From: Ralstonia sp. A12
GTDB lineage: Bacteria > Pseudomonadota > Gammaproteobacteria > Burkholderiales > Burkholderiaceae
Direction of reading: 5' to 3'
Assembly: GCF_000801955.1 (NCBI RefSeq)
Contig: NZ_JSZO01000009.1
Span: 62,001-126,000 of the forward strand
Length of the DNA stretch: 64,000 nucleotides
The notes below the pieces were generated by a model that saw only the letters and a list, made by a program, of their open reading frames with translations, was not told the origin of the DNA and searched no databases. How positions within the stretch are numbered: the first letter of the stretch is position 1; each line of letters opens with the position of its first letter. The position numbers were made by a program, and so were the translations under genes. Shown here in pieces: positions 33,845 through 46,274 of this stretch.

Positions 33845-35794
33845 ATGCTGTATCCAATTGAATTCGATGTGATCGTGGTGGGCGGCGGACACGCCGGCAC
33901 CGAGGCCGCCCTGGCGGCGGCGCGCATGGGTTGCCAGACCCTGCTGCTGACGCACAACATCGAGACACTGGGGCAGATGAGCTGCAACCCGTCCATCGGG
34001 GGCATTGGCAAAGGCCATCTGGTCAAGGAAGTGGATGCGCTGGGCGGCGCCATGGCTATCGCCACGGACGAGGGCGGGATCCAGTTCCGCATCCTCAATT
34101 CGAGCAAGGGCCCGGCCGTGCGCGCCACCCGTGCCCAGGCGGATCGTGTGCTGTACAAGGCGGCCATCCGTCACCGCTTGGAAAACCAGCCGAACCTGAT
34201 GCTGTTCCAGCAGGCAGTCGAAGACCTGCTGGTGGAAGGCGATCGTGTGGTCGGTGCGGTGACACAGGTGGGCGTGCAGTTCCGTGCACGTGCGGTGGTG
34301 CTGACGGCGGGGACGTTCCTCGACGGCAAGATCCACGTGGGCCTGAACAACTACACCGGTGGCCGCGCGGGTGACCCGGCGGCGGTGTCGTTGTCGGCGC
34401 GTCTGAAGGAATTGAAGCTGCCGCAAGGGCGCTTGAAGACCGGCACGCCTCCTCGGATTGACGGCCGATCGATCAATTTTTCGGTGCTGGAAGAGCAGCC
34501 GGGCGATCTCGATCCGGTGCCGGTGTTCTCGTTCATGGGCCGTGCGGACATGCATCCGCGCCAAGTACCGTGCTGGGTCACGCACACCAACGAGCGCACG
34601 CACGACATCATCCGTGCCGGGCTGGACCGCTCGCCGATGTACACCGGCGTGATCGAAGGGGTAGGGCCGCGCTACTGCCCGAGTATCGAAGACAAGATCC
34701 ACCGCTTCGCCAGCAAGGACAGCCACCAGATTTTCCTGGAGCCGGAAGGCTTGGCGACCAACGAGTTCTACCCGAACGGCGTGTCGACCAGTCTGCCGTT
34801 TGACGTGCAGCTGGACCTGATCCACTCGATGCGCGGCCTGGAAAATGCCCATATCCTGCGCCCCGGTTACGCCATCGAGTACGACTACTTCGATCCGCGC
34901 GGGCTGAAGGCTTCGCTGGAATCGAAGGCGATTTCCGGGCTGTTCTTCGCCGGGCAAATCAACGGCACGACCGGCTATGAAGAGGCTGCCGCTCAAGGTC
35001 TGCTCGCCGGCATCAACGCCGGCCTGCAGGTGCAGGGCAAGGATGCCTGGACGCCGCGCCGCGACCAGGCCTACCTGGGTGTGCTCGTCGACGACCTCAT
35101 CACCCGCGGTGTGACCGAGCCGTACCGCATGTTCACCAGCCGCGCCGAATTCCGCCTGAGCCTGCGTGAAGACAACGCTGACATGCGCCTGACCGAAGTC
35201 GGTCGCACGTTGGGCGTGGTCGACGATGCCCGTTGGGACGCATTCAACCGCAAGCGGGACGCTGTTTCACGTGAAACAGAGCGCCTGAAATCGACCTGGG
35301 TGAACCCGGCAACGCTCCCGCTGGAGGATGCCGAACCGGTGCTGGGGAAGGGCATCGAGCGCGAATATGCGCTGGCCGATCTGCTGCGCCGCCCGAACGT
35401 GACGTATGAATCGCTGATGGGCATGCAGGGCGGCAAGTACGCCCTCGAAGCGCCGCTGGCCGAAGACCCGCTGCTGGCCGAGCAGATCCGCGAGCAGGTC
35501 GAGATCGGTATCAAGTACCACGGCTACATCGCCCGCCAGGCCGATGAAGTGGAGCGTCTGGGCGCGAACGAGAACACCCGTTTGCCAGCCGATTTCGACT
35601 ACTCGCAGGTGCGCGGGCTGTCGATCGAGGTGCAGCAGAAGCTGGCCAAGCACAAGCCCGAGACCATCGGGCAAGCCTCGCGTATCTCCGGCATCACGCC
35701 GGCGGCGGTGTCGCTGCTGCTGGTGCACCTGAAGAAGGGCGTGCTGCGCGGCCAGGTTGGCCCCCGCACGGATGCCGAAGGCGAGGCCGCCTGA
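33845..35794 (+). CDS. mnmG: tRNA uridine-5-carboxymethylaminomethyl modification enzyme, FAD subunit
   Basis: A 649-residue MnmG (GidA) protein, normal length. The start at 33845 follows GAGGAGG; an 8-residue longer frame is less likely. The FAD motif is [19 protein letters not shown], with the conserved [22 protein letters not shown] and [23 protein letters not shown] blocks. With MnmE it installs the cmnm5 group at U34 of several tRNAs. It heads the operon with rsmG, parA and parB. A third parS site lies inside it at 35263-35278. Confidence 0.98.
   Translation: MLYPIEFDVIVVGGGHAGTEAALAAARMGCQTLLLTHNIETLGQMSCNPSIGGIGKGHLVKEVDALGGAMAIATDEGGIQFRILNSSKGPAVRATRAQADRVLYKAAIRHRLENQPNLMLFQQAVEDLLVEGDRVVGAVTQVGVQFRARAVVLTAGTFLDGKIHVGLNNYTGGRAGDPAAVSLSARLKELKLPQGRLKTGTPPRIDGRSINFSVLEEQPGDLDPVPVFSFMGRADMHPRQVPCWVTHTNERTHDIIRAGLDRSPMYTGVIEGVGPRYCPSIEDKIHRFASKDSHQIFLEPEGLATNEFYPNGVSTSLPFDVQLDLIHSMRGLENAHILRPGYAIEYDYFDPRGLKASLESKAISGLFFAGQINGTTGYEEAAAQGLLAGINAGLQVQGKDAWTPRRDQAYLGVLVDDLITRGVTEPYRMFTSRAEFRLSLREDNADMRLTEVGRTLGVVDDARWDAFNRKRDAVSRETERLKSTWVNPATLPLEDAEPVLGKGIEREYALADLLRRPNVTYESLMGMQGGKYALEAPLAEDPLLAEQIREQVEIGIKYHGYIARQADEVERLGANENTRLPADFDYSQVRGLSIEVQQKLAKHKPETIGQASRISGITPAAVSLLLVHLKKGVLRGQVGPRTDAEGEAA
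35263..35278. promoter_or_regulatory. parS centromere site 3, inside mnmG
   Basis: An exact TGTTTCACGTGAAACA inside the coding sequence of mnmG, encoding part of AVSRETER. The protein sequence tolerates it. It places a ParB nucleation site about 1.2 kb upstream of parA. Confidence 0.94.
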
Positions 35795-36462
35795 TGGCAA
35801 ATGCGCTGACCGACGCTCGATCGGAGCTGGAAGCGGGCGCCCGTGCGCTCGGCCTGTTGCTGGACGAGACGCAACTGGATCGCCTGCTGGCATACCAGGG
35901 GCTGCTCGCCAAATGGAACCGCGTCTACAACCTGACCGCCATCCGTGATGCGGGCGACATGCTTACGCATCACCTGCTGGATTCGCTCTCGGCCGTGTCG
36001 CGCATTGCCGAGCTGGCGCGCCGTGCGCAGCCGGATGCCCCGCGTGTGCTGGACGTCGGCTCGGGCGGCGGTCTGCCTGGCATCCCGCTCGCCATCGCTT
36101 TTCCGGACGTGAGCGTCACGATGGTCGACATCGTGCAGAAGAAGACCGCTTTCCTGACGCAGTGCCGCGCCGAGCTTGGCCTGACCAATGCCCAGTCGCA
36201 TTGGGGCCACGTAGAAAAGCTGGCCGATGCCACTGGCTACGGCGTCATCACTTCGCGGGCATTTGCCGAGCTGGTTGATTTCGTGAACCTGGCCGGCCAT
36301 CTGCTGGCACCGGGCGGCCGCATGGTTGCCATGAAGGGTGTGCATCCGGATGCGGAAATCGCACGCCTGCCCGCCGGCTGGACTGTCGAAGCCATCGAAC
36401 GCCTGACCGTGCCCGGGCTGCCGGCCGAGCGTCACCTGGTCATCCTCGCGCCGTCGGCGTGA
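35794..36462 (+). CDS. rsmG: 16S rRNA (guanine-527-N7)-methyltransferase
   Basis: A 222-residue RsmG (GidB). Its start overlaps the mnmG stop by one base. Conserved features are [13 protein letters not shown] with HHLLDSLS near the N-terminus, and the S-adenosylmethionine loop [20 protein letters not shown]. It methylates G527 of 16S rRNA, the position linked to streptomycin sensitivity. Its place after mnmG and before parA is the classical near-origin order. Confidence 0.97.
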   Translation: MANALTDARSELEAGARALGLLLDETQLDRLLAYQGLLAKWNRVYNLTAIRDAGDMLTHHLLDSLSAVSRIAELARRAQPDAPRVLDVGSGGGLPGIPLAIAFPDVSVTMVDIVQKKTAFLTQCRAELGLTNAQSHWGHVEKLADATGYGVITSRAFAELVDFVNLAGHLLAPGGRMVAMKGVHPDAEIARLPAGWTVEAIERLTVPGLPAERHLVILAPSA

Positions 36463-36483
36463 GTCATTCACCGCAGAGGAGTC

Positions 36484-37269
36484 ATGTCGAATATTTTCGT
36501 GATCGCCAATCAGAAGGGCGGGGTCGGCAAGACCACCACCACGGTGAACCTCGCGGCTGGGCTGGCCGCACAAGGGCAGCGTGTGCTGCTGGTCGACCTG
36601 GACCCGCAGGGCAACGCCTCGATGGGATCGGGGATCGACAAGCACGCGCTGGAGTCAAGCGTGTACCAAGTGCTGCTCGGCCTGGCGACGGTTGCCGAGG
36701 CGCGCAAGCGTTCCGAGGCCGGCCGCTACGATGTGTTGCCCGCCAACCGCGATCTGGCCGGTGCCGAAGTGGAACTGGTCGATCTGGAGCATCGAGAAAA
36801 CCGCCTCAAGCACGCACTGGCCGAGGTGGATGCCGACTATGACTTCGTCTTGATCGATTGCCCGCCCGCGCTGTCGCTGCTCACGCTGAATGGCCTGTGT
36901 GCCGCGCACGGTGTGGTCGTGCCGATGCAGTGCGAGTATTTCGCCCTCGAAGGGCTGTCGGATCTGGTCAACACCATCAAGCAGGTGCACGCCAACCTGA
37001 ACCGTGATCTGAAGGTGATCGGCTTGCTGCGCGTGATGTTCGACCCGCGCGTGACACTGCAGCAGCAGGTGTCGGCGCAGCTCGAGTCGCATTTTGGCGA
37101 CAAGGTCTTCAAGACGGTGATCCCGCGCAACGTGCGCTTGGCCGAAGCGCCGTCATACGGCATGCCGGGCGTGGCATTCGATGCGGCATCGAAGGGCGCC
37201 AAGGCCTACCTGGATTTCGGCGCCGAGATGATCGCACGTGTGCGGCAGATGGCCGACATGCCGGCCTGA
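36484..37269 (+). CDS. parA: Chromosome partitioning ATPase ParA (Soj)
   Basis: A 261-residue ParA ATPase with the deviant Walker A KGGVGKTTTTVNLAA near the N-terminus, Walker A' region LLVDLDPQGNAS, and Walker B VLIDCPPALSLL. It binds DNA non-specifically when ATP-bound and moves ParB-parS complexes. It has no N-terminal helix-turn-helix, as expected for a chromosomal type. A ribosome binding site AGAGGAG precedes the start, 21 bases after rsmG. Confidence 0.97.
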   Translation: MSNIFVIANQKGGVGKTTTTVNLAAGLAAQGQRVLLVDLDPQGNASMGSGIDKHALESSVYQVLLGLATVAEARKRSEAGRYDVLPANRDLAGAEVELVDLEHRENRLKHALAEVDADYDFVLIDCPPALSLLTLNGLCAAHGVVVPMQCEYFALEGLSDLVNTIKQVHANLNRDLKVIGLLRVMFDPRVTLQQQVSAQLESHFGDKVFKTVIPRNVRLAEAPSYGMPGVAFDAASKGAKAYLDFGAEMIARVRQMADMPA

Positions 37270-37287
37270 GCGGGGAAGAGGAACAAC

Positions 37288-38199
37288 ATGAGCACGATGA
37301 AGAAAAAGGGACTGGGCCGCGGCCTCGAAGCGCTACTGGGCAGTCCCGCAGAGATTGTCGAGACCGCCAAGCAAGAGGGCGCACCGACGGTGCTGAAGCT
37401 CGAGCAGATGCAGCCCGGCAAGTACCAGCCGCGCACGCGCATGGACGAGGGCGCGTTGCAGGAGTTGGCCGCGAGCATCCGCGCGCAAGGCCTGATGCAG
37501 CCGATCCTGGTGCGCAAGGTCGAGTCCGACGGCCCGCAACAGAAGTACGAAATCATCGCGGGTGAGCGTCGCTTCCGCGCCTCACGCCTGGCCGGCCTGA
37601 CCGAAGTGCCGGTGCTGGTGAAGGACGTGCCGGACGAAGCGGCCGCCGCCATGGCGCTCATCGAAAACATCCAGCGCGAAGACCTGAACCCACTGGAAGA
37701 AGCGCAGGGCATCGCGCGTCTGGTGCGTGAATTCCAGTTCACGCACGAGCAGGCGGCGGAATCGGTGGGGCGTTCGCGCAGTGCCGTGTCGAACCTGCTG
37801 CGCCTGCTGAATCTTGCCCAGCCGGTGCAGACCATGCTGATGGCTGGCGACATCGACATGGGCCATGCCCGTGCGCTGCTCGCAGTGGATAGCGCGACAC
37901 AAATCCTGTTGGCCAACCAGATCGTCAACAAGCGCCTGTCAGTGCGCGAGACGGAAAAGCTGGTGGCATTGACGCTCAAGCCGTTCGAGCTGAAGTCGCT
38001 CAAGCAGAAGGGCGGTCACCAGGGTGGCCGCGATGTTGCACGCCTGGAAGAAGAACTGGCTGACCAATTGGGCTTGGGTGTGCAGATCAAGCTGGCGGCC
38101 AAGGGCCGTGGTCAATTAACTGTGCAGTTCAGCAGCCTCGATGAGTTTGACGGCTTGCTGGCGCGCCTGCGTCCGGACGGCGACGAAGAGGCGGCCTGA
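37288..38199 (+). CDS. parB: Chromosome partitioning protein ParB (Spo0J)
   Basis: A 303-residue ParB with the ParA-interacting basic N-terminus KKKGLGRGLEALLG. The CTPase/ParB box includes GERRFRASRLAGLTEVPVLV and ENIQREDLNPLEEA. A helix-turn-helix near VGRSRSAVSNLLRLLNL binds parS, and a C-terminal dimerisation domain follows. Its targets are the three parS sites at 33675, 33716 and 35263. It ends the mnmG operon, 18 bases after parA. Confidence 0.97.
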   Translation: MSTMKKKGLGRGLEALLGSPAEIVETAKQEGAPTVLKLEQMQPGKYQPRTRMDEGALQELAASIRAQGLMQPILVRKVESDGPQQKYEIIAGERRFRASRLAGLTEVPVLVKDVPDEAAAAMALIENIQREDLNPLEEAQGIARLVREFQFTHEQAAESVGRSRSAVSNLLRLLNLAQPVQTMLMAGDIDMGHARALLAVDSATQILLANQIVNKRLSVRETEKLVALTLKPFELKSLKQKGGHQGGRDVARLEEELADQLGLGVQIKLAAKGRGQLTVQFSSLDEFDGLLARLRPDGDEEAA

Positions 38200-38530
38200 G
38201 TTGTATTGCTGCGACAGTTTGACGCAGTTGGCGTAACTCGCGCCACTGCGCCATTTGCGGGTATTCACCGGCACCGAATCAGTGCAATTACCTCGCACGT
38301 CATCGACGCTGTGTGCAGGGCACACCATCATGGAATCAACAGGGCGCCGCTTCATCAGGCGGATTCGGTGCCCTGGCAGCAGCGCATCATTGCGCGTGGA
38401 GTGTGGAACGCAGCCGCTCCAAGTGCTGTCGAAGGCGCCCGCACGACCGGTCGCTTGCGCGTTGACTGGTGAACGCCATGTCCCGTAAAATCGTGCGGTT
38501 TTAAATCCGCCTGACCCAAAGCGGTGCGGC
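38200..38530 (+). other. parB-atpI intergenic region with the probable atp operon promoter
   Basis: No gene is supported in this 331-base gap. TTGACT at 38462-38467 and TAAAAT at 38486-38491, 18 bases apart, form a good sigma-70 promoter about 40 bases before the atpI start. No terminator is evident after parB, so some readthrough into the atp genes is possible. Confidence 0.55.
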
Positions 38531-39103
38531 ATGATGAAAGACCATTCTTCCATGCAGCCAGCCGAGCGGCAACGGCCCGATTCTTACGCTTCGTTGGAAG
38601 CCGCCCGACCTCAATCGGCGCAGGCTCCGGGGCGCGATGATTGGGATGATGACGCAGAGAAGGCGGAACCGCCGGTACATGTGCTCTCACATGACGAAGC
38701 GGTCGCCATGTTCGGCGAGCAGGCCCTGCGGGCTTCGCGTATCACGCCCTTCTCCATCGTGCTCGGCCAGGTGGCCATCACACTGTTGTGTGCGCTCGGG
38801 TGGTATGTCGGTAGCTGGTTCGCAGGCACGGGTGCTGCGTCGGCGGGACAAGCTGCACTGTCGGCCCTGTTGGGGGGTGGCGTGTGCGTAGTGCCTTCGG
38901 CATGGTTCGCGATGCGGCTGTCGACGGCCAAGGGGTTCGAGTCCATTGCCCGTCTGGTGGTGGGCGAAGCGATCAAGGTGCTCGGCACGGTCGCGCTGCT
39001 GGTGGTCGTGGTGGTGGTGTTCAAGGGCCTGCATTGGCCGCCCTTGCTGATCACCCTGATCCTGGCGCTCAAGATGTACTGGGTCGGTCTCGCACTGCGA
39101 TGA
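38531..39103 (+). CDS. atpI: ATP synthase accessory protein AtpI
   Basis: A 190-residue protein with a ~65-residue charged N-terminus followed by four hydrophobic segments (from ITPFSIVLGQVAITLLCAL to LITLILALKMYWVGLAL), the AtpI topology. AtpI helps assemble the c ring and may carry Mg2+. It is the first gene of the atp operon. The start could instead be the adjacent ATG at 38534. The long hydrophilic N-terminus is common in Burkholderiales. Confidence 0.85.
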   Translation: MMKDHSSMQPAERQRPDSYASLEAARPQSAQAPGRDDWDDDAEKAEPPVHVLSHDEAVAMFGEQALRASRITPFSIVLGQVAITLLCALGWYVGSWFAGTGAASAGQAALSALLGGGVCVVPSAWFAMRLSTAKGFESIARLVVGEAIKVLGTVALLVVVVVVFKGLHWPPLLITLILALKMYWVGLALR

Positions 39104-39320
39104 TGGACCTTAGCCTGCAGCATTGCGGCAGGCGCACGGGACGTGTCGGGAAACGGCAGGAACAGGTGGCAGGAGAGGCCCCGGTTCATTGCTCTGACAC
39201 TCCGCAAGAATAAGGTGGCGCGTTCAAGCCGCGTGCAGTCCGCGATCTCCAGGGAGACCTGTTGAGCATCGGGCGCGAGCTGGAACGGGTCACGAAGAAT
39301 GTTTCGCAATATTGGACTGA

Positions 39321-40208
<888 letters not shown>

Positions 40209-40279
40209 GTAGTTGCGGTTCAGGTTCTCCGGTTCCGTTTGATTTTTCCAAGTTCTCAAGTTCTTAGTCTTTCACGTAA

Positions 40280-40558
<279 letters not shown>

Positions 40559-40664
40559 TTCTTTTCGGTCTGCATGATGCCGGAGGCGGCCTGGGTAAAC
40601 GCACCGCGTAACCCTCGCCGCTTCGTGCATTGATCCGTAGTCTCAATACCGAAAGGAACACACC

Positions 40665-41135
40665 ATGAATCTGAACGCCACACTCGTCGCGCAGATGGTC
40701 GTGTTCTTCATCCTGTGGTGGGTTGTTGCCAAGTTCATTTGGCCGCCCCTGGTGAAGGCGCTCGACGAACGCGCGAAGAAAATCGCTGATGGCCTGGCCG
40801 CTGCCGACAAGGGCAAGGCTGAGCTGGAGCTGGCTAACAAGCGGGTCGAGCAGGCACTGACCGAAGCGCGCAACGAAGGCGCACAGCGCATCCAGGACGC
40901 CGAAAAGCGTGCCCAGATGAGCGCCGACGAGATCAAGCAAAACGCCCAAGCTGAAGCCGCGCGCATCATCGCGCAAGCCAAGGCAGAAGCCGAGCAGCAA
41001 ACCGTGCGCGCGCGTGAATCGCTGCGTGACCAGGTTGCAACGCTGGCCGTCAAGGGTGCCGAGCAGATCCTCAAGCGTGAAGTCAATGCGCAGGTCCACT
41101 CTGATCTGCTCAATCAACTCAAGGCTGAGCTGTAA
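40665..41135 (+). CDS. atpF: F1Fo ATP synthase subunit b
   Basis: A 156-residue peripheral-stalk subunit with one N-terminal membrane helix ([26 protein letters not shown]) and a long charged coiled coil rich in Ala, Glu and Lys. As a dimer it links subunit a to delta and alpha. The gene starts 107 bases after atpE and ends 2 bases before atpH. Confidence 0.97.
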   Translation: MNLNATLVAQMVVFFILWWVVAKFIWPPLVKALDERAKKIADGLAAADKGKAELELANKRVEQALTEARNEGAQRIQDAEKRAQMSADEIKQNAQAEAARIIAQAKAEAEQQTVRARESLRDQVATLAVKGAEQILKREVNAQVHSDLLNQLKAEL

Positions 41136-41137
41136 TC

Positions 41138-41674
41138 ATGGCAGAACTCGCAACCGTTGCCCGTCCGTACGCAGAGGCGCTGTTTCGCGTAGCGAAGGCC
41201 GGCAATCTGGGTGCATGGTCTGAGCTCGTGTCGGAAATGGGGCAAATTGCCGCCGTGCCCGACATGAAGGCAGTCGCCGATGATCCGAAGCTCTCCAAAG
41301 CCGATGTGGCGGGGATCTTCCTGTCGGCGCTGAAATCTCCGGTATCGCACGAAGCGAAGGAACTGGTTGGCCTGCTGGTGGCCAACAAGCGCCTGTCGCT
41401 GCTGCCGGAAATTGCCGCGCAATTCCATGTGCTGCGGAATGCCAGCGAAGGCGCCGCCGACGTCGAGATCACCAGTGCGTTCCCGCTTGAGGGCGCGCCC
41501 CTGACCGAACTGGTCGCCACGCTCGAACGCAAGTTCGGCAAGAAGCTGCAGGCTCACGTGAGCGTCGATCCTTCGTTGATCGGCGGCGTGCGTGTGCAGA
41601 TTGGCGACGAAGTGCTCGACACCTCGGTGCGCGCGCGCCTGACGCAGATGCAGTCTGCGCTGACCGCCGCGTAA
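41138..41674 (+). CDS. atpH: F1Fo ATP synthase subunit delta
   Basis: A 178-residue delta (OSCP) subunit starting [20 protein letters not shown], with the C-terminal [25 protein letters not shown] signature. It caps the alpha3beta3 head and binds the b dimer. It follows atpF almost without a gap. Confidence 0.97.
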   Translation: MAELATVARPYAEALFRVAKAGNLGAWSELVSEMGQIAAVPDMKAVADDPKLSKADVAGIFLSALKSPVSHEAKELVGLLVANKRLSLLPEIAAQFHVLRNASEGAADVEITSAFPLEGAPLTELVATLERKFGKKLQAHVSVDPSLIGGVRVQIGDEVLDTSVRARLTQMQSALTAA

Positions 41675-41735
41675 TGCTGTTCGTCGCGGCGCTGGAAAGC
41701 AGCCCGCGAACAGATTGAAGAATTAGGAGCATTCG

Positions 41736-43277
41736 ATGCAACTGAACCCCTCCGAGATCAGCGACCTGATCAAGACCCGTATCGAGGGCTTGAAGGCTGG
41801 CGCTGACGCAAAGAACACCGGCACAGTCATCTCCGTGACGGACGGTATCTGCCGCATTCATGGCCTGTCGGGCGTGATGCAAGGCGAAATGCTGGAATTC
41901 CCGGGCAACACGTTCGGCCTCGCGCTGAACCTCGAGCGCGACTCCGTCGGCGCTGTGATCCTGGGTGAGTACGAGCACATTTCCGAAGGCCAGGAAGTCA
42001 AGTGCACGGGCCGTATTCTGGAAGTGCCGGTTGGTCCGGAACTGCTGGGCCGTGTGGTCAACGCGCTGGGCCAGCCGATCGACGGCAAGGGCCCGATCAA
42101 CGCCAAGAAGACCGACGTGATCGAGAAGGTCGCTCCGGGCGTGATCGCACGTCAGTCGGTGAGCCAGCCGGTGCAGACCGGCCTGAAGTCGATCGACGCA
42201 ATGGTGCCGATCGGCCGTGGCCAGCGTGAGCTGATCATTGGCGACCGCCAGACCGGCAAGACCGCCGTGGCCGTCGACGCCATCATCAACCAGAAGGGCA
42301 AGGGCATCTTCTGCGTGTACGTGGCAATCGGCCAGAAGGCTTCGACGATCGCCAACGTGGTGCGCAAGCTCGAAGAGCACGGCGCGCTGGAATACACGAT
42401 CGTGGTGGCTGCTGCTGCTTCGGATTCGGCTGCTATGCAGTACCTGTCGGCCTACGCCGGCTGCACGATGGGCGAATACTTCCGCGACCGCGGTGAAGAC
42501 GCCCTGATCGTGTATGACGATCTGACCAAGCAAGCTTGGGCCTACCGTCAAGTGTCGCTGCTGCTGCGCCGTCCGCCTGGCCGTGAAGCCTACCCGGGCG
42601 ACGTGTTCTACCTGCACTCGCGCCTGCTGGAGCGTGCTGCCCGTGTGAACGCTGACCACATCGAAAAGATCACCAACGGTGAAGTCAAGGGCAAGACCGG
42701 TTCGCTGACCGCACTGCCCGTGATCGAAACGCAGGCCGGCGACGTGTCCGCGTTCGTTCCGACCAACGTGATCTCGATTACCGACGGCCAGATCTTCCTG
42801 GAAACCGACCTGTTCAACGCCGGTGTGCGCCCCGCAATTAACGCCGGTATCTCGGTGTCGCGTGTGGGTGGTGCTGCGCAGACCAAGGTCGTCAAGAAGC
42901 TGTCCGGTGGTATCCGTACCGACTTGGCCCAGTACCGTGAACTGGCTGCGTTCGCGCAGTTCGCCTCGGATCTGGACGAAGCGACCCGCAAGCAGCTCGA
43001 GCGCGGCCGCCGCGTGACCGAACTGCTCAAGCAGCCGCAATACCAGCCGCTGCAAGTGTGGCAGCTGGCCGCGTCGCTGTACGCAGCCAACAACGGCTTC
43101 CTCGACAACGTGGACGTGAAGGACATCCTGGCTTTCGAAAAGGGCCTGCACGACACGCTGAAGACGAAGTACGCCGATCTCATCAACCGCATCGAAGATA
43201 CGAAGGATCTGTCGAAGGACGATGAGGCCGCCCTGCGTGCCGCGATCGAGGATTTCAAGAAGTCCGCCGCGTTCTAA
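41736..43277 (+). CDS. atpA: F1Fo ATP synthase subunit alpha
   Basis: A 513-residue alpha subunit, the normal length. It has [16 protein letters not shown] at the N-terminus, Walker [10 protein letters not shown], and VSRVGGAAQ with the arginine that reaches the catalytic site. It binds non-catalytic nucleotide and alternates with beta in the F1 head. Confidence 0.98.
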   Translation: MQLNPSEISDLIKTRIEGLKAGADAKNTGTVISVTDGICRIHGLSGVMQGEMLEFPGNTFGLALNLERDSVGAVILGEYEHISEGQEVKCTGRILEVPVGPELLGRVVNALGQPIDGKGPINAKKTDVIEKVAPGVIARQSVSQPVQTGLKSIDAMVPIGRGQRELIIGDRQTGKTAVAVDAIINQKGKGIFCVYVAIGQKASTIANVVRKLEEHGALEYTIVVAAAASDSAAMQYLSAYAGCTMGEYFRDRGEDALIVYDDLTKQAWAYRQVSLLLRRPPGREAYPGDVFYLHSRLLERAARVNADHIEKITNGEVKGKTGSLTALPVIETQAGDVSAFVPTNVISITDGQIFLETDLFNAGVRPAINAGISVSRVGGAAQTKVVKKLSGGIRTDLAQYRELAAFAQFASDLDEATRKQLERGRRVTELLKQPQYQPLQVWQLAASLYAANNGFLDNVDVKDILAFEKGLHDTLKTKYADLINRIEDTKDLSKDDEAALRAAIEDFKKSAAF

Positions 43278-43353
43278 CCGCGTCATTCCCGGAACTGGCC
43301 GCAGCTGGCTTATTCATTAGCCTGCGTGGCCAGGTCTGAACGGAGAGGAAGAA

Positions 43354-45676
<2,323 letters not shown>

Positions 45677-45685
45677 GAGCGACGT

Positions 45686-45748
45686 CTGGCCCTGCGCGTA
45701 AGCCAGGGTCAGTACTGGCTTCCTGAAGTCCATTCAGGAAGCGGCTTT
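45686..45748 (+). other. Double hairpin in the atpD-atpC spacer
   Basis: GCTTCCTGAA (45718-45727) pairs perfectly with TTCAGGAAGC (45733-45742) over 5 bases and is followed by GGCTTTTC. An earlier imperfect stem (CTGGCCCTG/CAGGGTCAG, one mismatch) lies at about 45686-45712. The second resembles a weak terminator or a processing site that could lower epsilon expression relative to beta. Confidence 0.55.
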
Positions 45749-45767
45749 TCTGAGCAAAGGAATCGAG

Positions 45768-46184
45768 ATGGCAACCATTCATGTAGACGTCGTCAGTGCT
45801 GAGCACGAGATCTTCTCCGGCAATGCCAAGTTTGTGGCACTGCCTGGTGAAGCCGGCGAGCTGGGCATTCTGCCCGGCCACACGCCGCTGATCACGCGCA
45901 TCAAGCCGGGCGCCGTGCGCATCGAGAAGGAAGACGGCGGCGAAGAGTTCGTGTTCGTTGCCGGTGGCATTCTCGAAGTGCAGCCGAAGAAGGTGACCGT
46001 GCTGGCCGATACCGCAATCCGCGGTCACGATCTGGACGAAGCCAAGGCGAACGAAGCCAAGCGTGCGGCCGAAGAGGCGCTGCAGAACCAAAGCAGCGAC
46101 CTGGATCTGGCCCGTGCGCAAGGTGAACTGGCCGTGGCCGCTGCGCAGTTGGCAGCGATCGCGCGCCTGCGTCGCAAGCGCTGA
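45768..46184 (+). CDS. atpC: F1Fo ATP synthase subunit epsilon
   Basis: A 138-residue epsilon subunit. The N-terminal beta sandwich contains [19 protein letters not shown], and the C-terminal helical pair contains [17 protein letters not shown]. It couples gamma to the c ring and inhibits ATP hydrolysis. It is the last gene of the operon and is followed by a strong terminator. Confidence 0.97.
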   Translation: MATIHVDVVSAEHEIFSGNAKFVALPGEAGELGILPGHTPLITRIKPGAVRIEKEDGGEEFVFVAGGILEVQPKKVTVLADTAIRGHDLDEAKANEAKRAAEEALQNQSSDLDLARAQGELAVAAAQLAAIARLRRKR

Positions 46185-46230
46185 AGCGGGTTTTACCGAT
46201 CTGCTTGACAGGTCGGCATGACCAAAGAAA

Positions 46231-46256
46231 AAGCAGCCCAGTTGGGCTGCTTTTTT
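46231..46256 (+). terminator. atp operon intrinsic terminator, bidirectional
   Basis: GCAGCCC (46233-46239) pairs with GGGCTGC (46244-46250) over a 4-base loop, followed by six T and preceded by A-rich sequence. It ends the atp operon and can also stop the convergent transcript of the gene ending at 46275. Confidence 0.92.
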
Positions 46257-46274
46257 GTTGCCTGTCGCACTGGC

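Noticed and set aside
38200-38530. Small reading frames in the parB-atpI gap
   Set aside because: No ribosome binding site or family resemblance; the stretch is better explained as a promoter region.
41469-43286. 605-residue leftward frame opposite atpA
   Set aside because: Antisense of a universally conserved gene; no start signal or domain.
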